This document shows, piece by piece, positions 1 through 6,787 of a stretch of 9,446 nucleotides of DNA. The stretch's first letter is position 1. Each line of letters starts with the position of its first letter. A program made the translations under genes and the position numbers. A model generated the notes under the pieces. It ran no database searches. It was not told the DNA's origin and saw nothing but the letters and a program-made list of their open reading frames with translations. The DNA is from Chloroflexota bacterium (GTDB lineage: Bacteria; Chloroflexota; UBA6077; CF-72), in assembly GCA_019247135.1 (NCBI GenBank), contig JAFAPL010000995.1, positions 1 to 9,446 on the forward strand, in the 5' to 3' direction.

Positions 1-1534
1 GCCCAACGAACATCGCCTGAGCGATAACGGCGCGGCGCACGCCCACCGCGAGCCACACGATGAATGCGAGCGACGTCACCGCGAGAAGCGCAAGACTCCA
101 GGCCGTTTTCGGCGTGGCGACGTCGAGCGAGCTCAGGAGGCCCTGCACCACAAGCTGTGGGTCTATCGGATACTGGGCGCGGGCGCTCAGGTACATCGCA
201 TCGGCGATGGCTGGGGCTCCACTCGGATCGGCTGTGAGAACAGCACGCCAGGTCGGCAACAGCGCCAACAGCGCGGCGAGGAGCGCGGCGGCCGGCACGG
301 CGCCCACCAACCCAATGAGGACGCGCGGCCCTCTCGCGCTCAGCGTTTGCATGCCGAAGGCGGCCAGGCACGCGCATGCGAACACGACCAGGTAGCTGAA
401 CCGCGCCGGGGCGCGCAGAAACGAAAAGCCGGGCACCGACCACAAGAGCGCGTGCAGGTTGAAAATCGGCGCGTATTCCGCCATCGCGATCCACAAGGCG
501 ATCGCGCCCAGGGGCACGAAGTACAGCAGCGCCATCCGCCTCGCGAACAGCACCCCGACGATCATCAACGCCAGCGTCGGTATGCCGACGTACAGCTCGA
601 CCTCCCACTGCTGCCACAGCGTCCACCAGGTCGTCGCGTCCGGGAGTCGGAAGAAGAACGGGAACAGCACGCTCGGCAGGTTCTGAGGCGCAATCGCGAA
701 TGCGCTGGCGAATTCGTAGCCGACTCCGGCGCGTCGATAAGATGTGAGCGCCCACTCGCCCAGCGCCAGCCACTGGACGGCCGCTACGGCTAGCCCCCCA
801 AGGCCGATGCCGGCGGCGCCGAGCAGCGGCTGCACGGCGCGCGTGCTCAGCGCTGCGTAAACGGCATAGCCGGCGAGTGCCAGGGCCAGCATGAGTACGG
901 GCTGGACGTGCAGCCCCAGCGCTGACTGTGAGAACGTCAGTGCTCCGAGCGCCGTCCAACCCAGGAATCGGCGACGGCTTTCTGCCACAGAACCGAGCTC
1001 CGCGCAGGCCAGCACCGCGGGTAGCCAGACGGCTGAGCGCACGACGTTCTCGTGATGCATTTGCGCGGTGAGAAAACTGCCAAACGCGAACACGAGCGCT
1101 CCACCGAGCGCTGGCACTGCCTGGAGCCGCAGCACCTTCAGAAATGCGTACGTGAACGCGCCGGCCAGCACGGTGTGCATGACGCGCAGCCAGACCATGG
1201 CCGCCGGTGTGGGGAGGGCCCACAGAAACAGAACCTGGGGGATATAGGCGAGGCCCATCTCGCCGTCGGCAAAAATCGGGTATCCGGTGAAGATGCCGGG
1301 CAGCCACAACGGGTAGTGCCCACTCTGGAGCTGCTGTCCGACCCACCGCGCCAGCGGGAAGTAGAACAGCCGGGTGTCGATTTCGTAGAACGCGGGTCCG
1401 CCGAACAGGCCGTCGCGGTGCAGCACGAGTGCGCACGCGACGATCACCCCGATGCACGCTGCGTCCGCACGGCGGCTGCTGTCCCGTGATGTTGGCGCGT
1501 TCGTCCGAAGTGGCTGCGCGACCGCGACGCTCAC
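1..1534 (-). CDS. YfhO-like multi-pass membrane protein (GT-C-type glycosyltransferase candidate), C-terminus cut by window edge
   Basis: The frame is open from a GTG at 1534 to the left edge, giving 511 residues without a stop. The GTG overlaps the methyltransferase stop as GTGA. About 12 hydrophobic segments are visible, the first near residues 24-38. The first extracytoplasmic loop carries EIDTRLFYFP (51-60), then HYPLWLPGIFTGYPIFAD (73-90) and a nearby YIPQ. This D...P...G.YPLW.P..F.GYP pattern is typical of the YfhO/GT-C-like family, where a loop-1 Asp or Glu (here D53) is the expected catalytic base. A second family-like signature, FLRAPARF, lies around 372-379. YfhO proteins in Firmicutes are known to transfer sugars from a lipid-phosphate donor to lipoteichoic acid outside the cell, working with a GT2 enzyme. 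I infer a similar late, extracytoplasmic glycosylation step here. YfhO proteins often run to 700-900 residues, so a good part may be missing. It could instead be a GT39/GT83-like or uncharacterised GT-C protein. Confidence 0.82.
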   Translation of the reverse strand, partial: MSVAVAQPLRTNAPTSRDSSRRADAACIGVIVACALVLHRDGLFGGPAFYEIDTRLFYFPLARWVGQQLQSGHYPLWLPGIFTGYPIFADGEMGLAYIPQVLFLWALPTPAAMVWLRVMHTVLAGAFTYAFLKVLRLQAVPALGGALVFAFGSFLTAQMHHENVVRSAVWLPAVLACAELGSVAESRRRFLGWTALGALTFSQSALGLHVQPVLMLALALAGYAVYAALSTRAVQPLLGAAGIGLGGLAVAAVQWLALGEWALTSYRRAGVGYEFASAFAIAPQNLPSVLFPFFFRLPDATTWWTLWQQWEVELYVGIPTLALMIVGVLFARRMALLYFVPLGAIALWIAMAEYAPIFNLHALLWSVPGFSFLRAPARFSYLVVFACACLAAFGMQTLSARGPRVLIGLVGAVPAAALLAALLALLPTWRAVLTADPSGAPAIADAMYLSARAQYPIDPQLVVQGLLSSLDVATPKTAWSLALLAVTSLAFIVWLAVGVRRAVIAQAMFVG

Positions 1535-2283
1535 ACTGCGCGCGCAACCGCCAGAAGCGACAGGCCGAACGGCAATGGCAGCCGGCGCGGAATCGCCAGT
1601 GCCTCCACCGCAACCAGGCTTTTGAGCACTGCGTTCAGTGGTTCGGGCGGCTGCCATAAATCGGGTTCCGCGGCAACGTCGTCGGCCTGTCCGTTGGTGT
1701 GCTCGAGCATGCGTTTGGCCACGGCCGGCGGAAACAACAACGTGTTGGCCCAGCTCAAGAGCTGAATTCTGAAACCGGCCTGCCGCAACTTGTCGGCAAT
1801 CTCCGCGCGCGAGTAGCGATGCCGAGTATGAACGAGCCGGTCGTGTTCGCCACGCAGCCAATCGTGCGCGGGAACGCGCAGCAGCAACAGCCCTTCTTGC
1901 TTGAGCACCCTGCGCAGCTCGCGGAGTGCGCTTATGTCCGACGCGACACCCAGGTGGTAGACGACTTCGAAGCTGGTCACGACGTCGAAACTGGCGTCGG
2001 CAAACGGCAGTCGCTCGATGGACGCTCGAGCAAGTTCCGTGAGTCCGTGGCCGAAGGCGGGCTGGAGTGCCTCCCACGCCAGGTCGACGCCCACGACGCG
2101 CCCGAAGCGTTGCAGCTCAACGGTCGTACCGCCGGTGCCGCACCCGGCGTCCAGAATCAGGCGTCCGTCAGTGCCGGACGGAAGTGCCTGCGCCAGGACT
2201 GCCAGCGCGACGCGACGCATGCCCGCATACCACCAGTGGCGCTCCTCGCGCCGCGCCATGATCGCGTACTGCTCACGCTCCAT
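1531..2283 (-). CDS. Class I SAM-dependent methyltransferase (Methyltransf_11/25-like)
   Basis: This is a 250-residue protein. Motif I is clear: LILDAGCGTGG (42-52), followed by VVGVDLAWEAL with the acidic residue expected to bind the SAM ribose. Next come an ERLPFADASFDVV segment (post-motif and motif II) and a VLKQEGLLLLRVPA strand. The N-terminal ERHWWYAGMRR (14-24) is common in methyltransferases of polysaccharide and glycolipid loci. No membrane segment is obvious, so the enzyme is probably cytosolic. The substrate is unknown; a sugar or lipid-linked glycan is inferred from the neighbours. I place the start at ATG 2283, 11 nt inside the end of the aminotransferase gene, because the N-terminal family motif begins soon after it. 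ATG 2259 is a possible alternative. The frame stays open upstream to 2454, but that part lies opposite no motif and is antiphase with the aminotransferase. The stop overlaps the next gene's GTG. Confidence 0.9.
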   Translation of the reverse strand: MEREQYAIMARREERHWWYAGMRRVALAVLAQALPSGTDGRLILDAGCGTGGTTVELQRFGRVVGVDLAWEALQPAFGHGLTELARASIERLPFADASFDVVTSFEVVYHLGVASDISALRELRRVLKQEGLLLLRVPAHDWLRGEHDRLVHTRHRYSRAEIADKLRQAGFRIQLLSWANTLLFPPAVAKRMLEHTNGQADDVAAEPDLWQPPEPLNAVLKSLVAVEALAIPRRLPLPFGLSLLAVARAV

Positions 2284-3373
2284 GCCTGGCGCGAATGACC
2301 TCGACGATATAGTCCACGTCCGCGTCCGACAGCTCGGGGTACATTGGAAGGCTGAGTACGCGCTGCGCCAGGCGCTCGGTGTTGGGCAGTTGCACGTCCG
2401 ACGCATAAGGCTTCTGCAGATGGGCGGGCAGCGGATAGTGCACGTCCGTGCCAACGCCTGCCTGGGCTAAACCCGCTCGTAAGGCATCGCGCTGCGTCGA
2501 CTGCACGACAAACAAATGAAAAACACCGTCGGACGGGGGCAGATCCAGCATCCCGTCCAGTCCGCGCCTGTACTGTTGTGCGATTGCGCGGCGGCGTGCA
2601 TTCCATTCATCGAGGTGACGCAACTTTATCGACAGCACGGCCGCATGCAGCTCATCCATGCGTGACACGGTCGACTGCAGCTCGCTGATGTACTTCTCCC
2701 GCCATCCGTACATGCGCAAGAGCTTCGCCCGTTCAGCCGTCTCGCGATCACGCGTGAGCAACGCGCCTGCGTCGCCCAGCGCGCCCATGTTCTTGGTCGG
2801 GTAAAAGCTGAACGCGGCTGCATCCCCGAACGTGCCCACGAGTTGACCGTCGAGTCGGGCGCCATGTGCCTGTGCGCAATCTTCGAGCACTTTGAGCCGG
2901 TGCACTCTGGCGCGTTTCACGATCTCCGGCATCGGCGCCGGGTGCCCGTAGAGATGGACGACCAGCACGGCCCTGGTTCGCGGGGTCACCCGCGCGTCGA
3001 TCTCGGTCGGATCCATCACATGCGTGGATGCATTCACGTCGCAATACACCGGCCGCGCACCCGCCGCGACGACGGCTGCCGCGGGTGGCACTCCCGCGTT
3101 TGCCACCACCAGCACGTCGTCCCCGGGCCCGACGCCCAACGCGCGCAAGCCAATGGTCAGGGCATCCGTCCCAGAACCAACCCCGACGGCCCGAAACCCG
3201 GAACCGTGGTACGCGGCGAACGCTTCTTCGAACGCCTGTAATTCGGGACCGAGAAGCACCCAGCCGCTGTCCAGCACGCGCGCGATTGCCGCGTCGATCT
3301 CGCCACGAATCGCGCGGATGCCCGGTGCCAGCGAGTTGAATGGGATGCGTCGCTCCGTCGCTGTACCGCTCAT
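2273..3373 (-). CDS. DegT/DnrJ/EryC1/StrS family PLP-dependent sugar aminotransferase
   Basis: At 366 residues this has the usual length for the family. The fold-type-I landmarks appear in order: IPFNSLAPGI (10-19), GSGTDAL phosphate-cup segment (67-73), LEDCAQAHGA with the PLP-nitrogen Asp (D165), SFYPTKNMGALGDAG with the Schiff-base lysine K194, and MYGWREKYIS (221-230). SRMDELHAAVLSIKL follows. The family transfers an amino group, usually from glutamate, to a keto group on a nucleotide-linked sugar in the cytosol. The YGWREKY and SRMDELHAAVL segments resemble enzymes making 3-amino-dideoxy dTDP-sugars, but regiochemistry cannot be read from the sequence. The ATG overlaps the upstream SDR stop as ATGA. 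The keto-sugar substrate could come from the SDR product or from enzymes elsewhere: no nucleotidyltransferase or clear 4,6-dehydratase lies in the window. Confidence 0.95.
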   Translation of the reverse strand: MSGTATERRIPFNSLAPGIRAIRGEIDAAIARVLDSGWVLLGPELQAFEEAFAAYHGSGFRAVGVGSGTDALTIGLRALGVGPGDDVLVVANAGVPPAAAVVAAGARPVYCDVNASTHVMDPTEIDARVTPRTRAVLVVHLYGHPAPMPEIVKRARVHRLKVLEDCAQAHGARLDGQLVGTFGDAAAFSFYPTKNMGALGDAGALLTRDRETAERAKLLRMYGWREKYISELQSTVSRMDELHAAVLSIKLRHLDEWNARRRAIAQQYRRGLDGMLDLPPSDGVFHLFVVQSTQRDALRAGLAQAGVGTDVHYPLPAHLQKPYASDVQLPNTERLAQRVLSLPMYPELSDADVDYIVEVIRARHGA

Positions 3374-4413
3374 CGAGACCCGACGGTGACGCCCTCCGTG
3401 TACATCGCCCAGTAGTGGTCGCGGTGCTCGCGATAGAACGCCACCGTGCGCGACAGTCCCTCGCGCAGGTCGATCACTGGTTTCCAGCGCAGCACGCGTC
3501 GGATCTTTCGATCGTCCACATAGATCGACCCGACGTCGATAGCCTTGCGGTCCGGTGGAAACGGCACCAGGCTGTAGCTGCCCGTCCCGGCGAGCTCGAT
3601 CAACAGCTCGGTCACTTCCCGCAAACTGACCGGCTCGATCGCACCGATATTGAACACCTGGCCATTGGCGACATCGCTTGCGCCCGCCTGCAGAAATCCC
3701 TCGACCACGTCATCCACGTAGGTGAAATCGCGTAGCTGCGAGCCGTCGCCGAAGATCGTGATCTCCTCGCCGTCGAGCGCCTGGCGGATCAACCAGCCGA
3801 GCGCCGTCTGGCGGTTGTTCTTGACCAGCATCCTCGGTCCGTACGTGTTGGTGAGTCGCAACACGCTGGACCGAATGCCATACACGTTGTTGTAGAGCAC
3901 GTGGTACCGCTCACCGGCGAGCTTGTTGATGCCGTTGACATCGACGGGATTTGGCGGCTGTCGCTCATCCACCGGAAGCTGCTCGTCGTGCACGCGCCCG
4001 TAAATCTGACGGGTGCTGGCGAACACCACTTTGGTGTTGGGGGCGTTGCGCCGACAGGCCTCGAGGAGCGCCAGCTGACTGCGGCAATTGATCTCGAGAT
4101 CGGTAAACGGGTCGTTCATCGAGTCGATATGACTGACCTGGCCGGCGAGGTTGAAGATGATTTCCTGATCGCGCACCAGCCGCTCCATGGCCAGCACATC
4201 GCGCACGTCGACGGTCCGCACTGACAGCCGCGGATGATCGCGCACGAGCTCGATGTTGTGCGGATTGGCGCCCGTTTCCGGGATCAGGCTATCTACCACC
4301 AGGACGGTGGCCCCCAGTTCGAGTAGACGGATCGTCAGGTTCGACCCGATGAAGCCGAGCCCACCGGTGACCAGCACCTGCTTGCCGCCGTACAGCGCGC
4401 GATACGGGCTCAC
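3370..4413 (-). CDS. Extended SDR, NAD-dependent nucleotide-sugar epimerase/dehydratase lacking the canonical catalytic Tyr
   Basis: This 347-residue protein has the Rossmann NAD-binding motif TGGLGFIGS (16-24), D41 at the end of beta-2 to bind the adenosine ribose, VDVRD (68-72) and FNLAGQVSH (87-95). The substrate-side motifs are FASTRQIYG (131-139), LRLTNTYGPRM (185-195), FGDGSQLRDFTYVDDVV (221-237) and NIGAIEPVSLREV. These place it with UDP-glucose epimerase, CDP-tyvelose epimerase and sugar dehydratase relatives. The catalytic YxxxK is replaced: the sequence reads VDVNGINKLAGE, so K164 is kept but the Tyr position is N160. From memory, some SDRs in Gram-positive and Chloroflexota genomes share this VNGxxK form, so it may define a subfamily, but I could not check. 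The start is GTG 4413, overlapping the glycosyltransferase stop as GTGA, with a fair ribosome site (GAGG, 8 nt upstream). The exact reaction is unknown. Confidence 0.92.
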   Translation of the reverse strand: MSPYRALYGGKQVLVTGGLGFIGSNLTIRLLELGATVLVVDSLIPETGANPHNIELVRDHPRLSVRTVDVRDVLAMERLVRDQEIIFNLAGQVSHIDSMNDPFTDLEINCRSQLALLEACRRNAPNTKVVFASTRQIYGRVHDEQLPVDERQPPNPVDVNGINKLAGERYHVLYNNVYGIRSSVLRLTNTYGPRMLVKNNRQTALGWLIRQALDGEEITIFGDGSQLRDFTYVDDVVEGFLQAGASDVANGQVFNIGAIEPVSLREVTELLIELAGTGSYSLVPFPPDRKAIDVGSIYVDDRKIRRVLRWKPVIDLREGLSRTVAFYREHRDHYWAMYTEGVTVGSR

Positions 4414-5162
4414 GAGACCATCCTCGGCGGCGTCGCCGATCCAGACGAATAGTGCCGCGGTAGCACCTTCAATTTGACCCAGAGCACGGCCAACTCCATC
4501 AAAGTGCGGGCCACACGCGGGAAATTGAAGAACTGGCTCTGCCCATACGCTCGGTGGTAGTGGTGCACCGGCACCTCGACAACACCGAAGCCGTTCTGCT
4601 CGATCCGCGTCATCAATTCCACGGTGATGCAGCCGCTATTGCTCTCTAACGGGAAACTCTCCAGTACGTGTCTTCGGATGAGACGAAAATCGCAATCGAC
4701 ATCGCGCAGCTTCAGCCCGAACCACCAGCGTACGAAGTGGTGGTAGACGCGCCCGACAATTTTGCGGTGGAACGGGTCCGAGCGTTCGATTTTGTAGCCC
4801 TGGACGACGTCGATGCCGGGCTTCAGCTTGGAGTACAGAACTGACAGTTCTGCCGGGTCGTACTGCGCGTCACCATCGGTGTAGAAGATGAGGTCCTTCG
4901 TCGCGGCTGCAAACATACTCCGTAAGTTGCCGCCGTAGCCTCGATTGGTCGTATGCCTCAGTACGCGCAAATGTCGGTAATGCTGACCTAATTCCTCGAG
5001 AATGATCAGGGAATTATCTGTGCTTGCATCATCACCGACGATGATCTCGTAATCGTCCGTTAATCCCCGCAGCGTACGGTCAGCCGTAATGACGATGCTG
5101 GCGATCGTTCCCGAGTCGTTGTAGCAAGGAAAGAATGCGGTGATCGACGGTGGGTCGGTCAT
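4410..5162 (-). CDS. Family 2 glycosyltransferase (polyprenyl-phosphate sugar synthase-like)
   Basis: This is a 250-residue GT-A fold enzyme. It begins with ITAFFPCYNDSGTI (7-20) and has the nucleotide-binding DDAST (44-48), the TNRGYGGNL segment (72-80) and the metal-binding DxD region TDGDAQYD (95-102). DVDCDFRLIRR (154-164) and VPVHHYHRAYGQSQF (197-211) follow, both common in dolichol-phosphate-mannose synthase-like and lipid-carrier glycosyltransferases. Unlike GtrB or CsbB, it has no strong C-terminal membrane pair. The segment around 218-234 (ARTLMELAVLWVKLKVL) looks like an amphipathic or peripheral helix. The likely role is transfer of a hexose or amino-sugar from a nucleotide donor to polyprenyl phosphate or a growing lipid-linked glycan at the inner face of the membrane. 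ATG 5162 overlaps the peptidase stop as ATGA, and a GGGGCGA stretch lies upstream. The acceptor is inferred from family resemblance only. Confidence 0.92.
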   Translation of the reverse strand: MTDPPSITAFFPCYNDSGTIASIVITADRTLRGLTDDYEIIVGDDASTDNSLIILEELGQHYRHLRVLRHTTNRGYGGNLRSMFAAATKDLIFYTDGDAQYDPAELSVLYSKLKPGIDVVQGYKIERSDPFHRKIVGRVYHHFVRWWFGLKLRDVDCDFRLIRRHVLESFPLESNSGCITVELMTRIEQNGFGVVEVPVHHYHRAYGQSQFFNFPRVARTLMELAVLWVKLKVLPRHYSSGSATPPRMVS

Positions 5163-6787
5163 CTAGTCTGCGTCGCCCCGGTCCACGCGACCGCGGTAGC
5201 GAGTGCCTTGACCCCAAGTGGCTGCCCCGTGACACGTTCCACGAGCTTCTCCCACGGATAGGTTGCGCCAGGCGCAAACAAGTTGTTTCCCACGTACTCG
5301 CCCGTCTTCGGCCGCCCCTGCCACCAGCCGCCGAACCGCTGGTCCATCGTCTGCGTGAGCTGTGCCGCGAACATTCGGCCCAGCAAGTACTTGTGGTAGT
5401 AGACAGGCGCGGTCGCGACGTGAACTTTGGCTGCCCAATCGGCCTCGTTGCGACCGTCCGGCCGCGGAACTTCCTGAAAACGCTCCTCCAGGTCCCACCA
5501 CAACGTGTTCAGATCCTGAGTCGGGTCCGAGTAGAAGGCCCGCTCGAAGTTCACGATCGTCAAACACCATCGAATGAATGCCAGTAACGACGCGATGTCC
5601 TGGCGAGCAAGCCGCGGCCCAAGCGATCGCGCCTCAGCCGAAGGCACTCCCACGATCTCCTGTAGCCAGCTCGGCGTCACGATCGCCTGCTCGCAGAACA
5701 TCGCGAAGCCTTCGTTCAGGAAACCTTGCGGATCGTCTCTTAGATCGAACGGCAGCTCGGTTCGATCGATGCCGTCCTGATAAATCGTATGCCCCAGCTC
5801 GTGAAGCAGGGTGCCCATCCAGCGCGCGTTGGGCTCGACGTTCAGGAACGTTCGTACGTCTCCCTCGCGGTCGATATCCACCGCGTACGCGTGCTGATTT
5901 TTGCCGGCGCGGGGGTACAGATCACTGCGGGCGAGGATGGCGTCGATGTTTGGAAAACCCAGCTCGCGGTACGTACGCGCGGCCAACTCCACGACGTCTT
6001 TTTCCACAAATAACGGATCGGCCGGCGGCGCGAACACCTCGGGCGTTTCCTGAAAAAACGGGTCACTGTAGTGCCACGGCCGCAGCTGCTTCGTCGACTT
6101 CAGCCGGAACCGCTGAACGAGCTGTTTGTCGAGATCGCGCTTCATCGCCCTGAACGGCGCGCGGGTCGACCGATCCACCTCGTCCAGGATCTTCACAAGG
6201 CCTTCAGGATCGAGCTCGTCAAGCTCCAGCTGTGAAGGCCAGAAGTCAGAGAAGCCGGTCGCGCGGGCCGCCGTGTCGCGCAGCTCCGCCAGGCGCCGCA
6301 CCTCGTCGCCGACAACCGACCCGATCTGTTTACGAGCCTCCCAGGCCTCTTTCGCGCGCGCACTATCGTCGGTCGTTCGCAGGATCTCTTCGAGTTCGTT
6401 GTCACTCACGCGACGGCCATCGAACTCCGCGCGGAAGGTGCTGTACGTCTCCTGGACCGCGGATTCCGCGGCGGTGATGCGATCGAGTATCTCGACGGGT
6501 GCTTGTCTGCCGAGGTACGCCAGCTTCAAGCGCTCGAGCCGGCGGGCAGTCATAGTGTCGAGCCCGGCCGAGCCTGCCAGCGCCGCGATGGTGCGATACG
6601 GGGCTGTGCGAGCGTAGTGCCGATTTACTGCTCGGTCGGCGGCTTCCATGCGCCGATAATCCGCCGGCCGACCCGAGAGCGAAGCGTCCCACCAGGCCAG
6701 GGCCGCGCGTGGCAGTGCGCGTCGGCTCCACTTTTCTTCCTCGGCGAGGACACGCGCCACTCGGGCCTCTACTGGCGACGTCGTCAT
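5159..6787 (-). CDS. M2/M3-like zinc oligopeptidase (gluzincin, clan MA)
   Basis: This is a 542-residue, largely helical metallopeptidase. HELGH (329-333) supplies two zinc-binding His and the catalytic Glu. The third zinc ligand is most likely E359 in FLNEGFAMFCE, 26 residues after the second His, close to the spacing in M3 oligopeptidases and M2 (ACE-like) enzymes. LRPWHYSDPFFQE (235-247) and the C-terminal PVYYHKYLLGRMFAAQL stretch, which would line the substrate channel, also fit the M2/M3 group, as does the ETYSTFRAEFDG region (113-124). No signal peptide is visible, so it probably trims short peptides in the cytoplasm. I chose ATG 6787 because it overlaps the M1 peptidase stop as ATGA and gives a natural N-terminus. 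The same frame is open up to 7135, but that stretch lies within the M1 gene and shows no family similarity. Whether it is formally M2 or M3 is unresolved. Confidence 0.9.
   Translation of the reverse strand: MTTSPVEARVARVLAEEEKWSRRALPRAALAWWDASLSGRPADYRRMEAADRAVNRHYARTAPYRTIAALAGSAGLDTMTARRLERLKLAYLGRQAPVEILDRITAAESAVQETYSTFRAEFDGRRVSDNELEEILRTTDDSARAKEAWEARKQIGSVVGDEVRRLAELRDTAARATGFSDFWPSQLELDELDPEGLVKILDEVDRSTRAPFRAMKRDLDKQLVQRFRLKSTKQLRPWHYSDPFFQETPEVFAPPADPLFVEKDVVELAARTYRELGFPNIDAILARSDLYPRAGKNQHAYAVDIDREGDVRTFLNVEPNARWMGTLLHELGHTIYQDGIDRTELPFDLRDDPQGFLNEGFAMFCEQAIVTPSWLQEIVGVPSAEARSLGPRLARQDIASLLAFIRWCLTIVNFERAFYSDPTQDLNTLWWDLEERFQEVPRPDGRNEADWAAKVHVATAPVYYHKYLLGRMFAAQLTQTMDQRFGGWWQGRPKTGEYVGNNLFAPGATYPWEKLVERVTGQPLGVKALATAVAWTGATQTR

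Noticed and set aside
60..793. Several plus-strand open frames in the first 800 bases
   Set aside because: They are antisense to the continuous YfhO-like membrane protein frame, whose hydrophobic segments and family motifs make it the real gene.
1699..2298. 199-residue plus-strand open frame opposite the methyltransferase
   Set aside because: Stop-free antisense frames are common in GC-rich DNA. The product has no recognisable motif, and the opposite strand carries a clear enzyme.
2284..2454. Upstream extension of the methyltransferase frame (57 more residues)
   Set aside because: It lies in the aminotransferase coding region, its residues are low-complexity (Arg/Cys/Ser/Thr-rich) and show no methyltransferase motif; the family N-terminus begins just after ATG 2283.
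6457..6471. CCGCGG-ATT-CCGCGG inverted repeat, considered as a hairpin or terminator
   Set aside because: It sits inside the oligopeptidase coding sequence, has no T-tract, and CCGCGG is self-complementary and frequent in GC-rich DNA.
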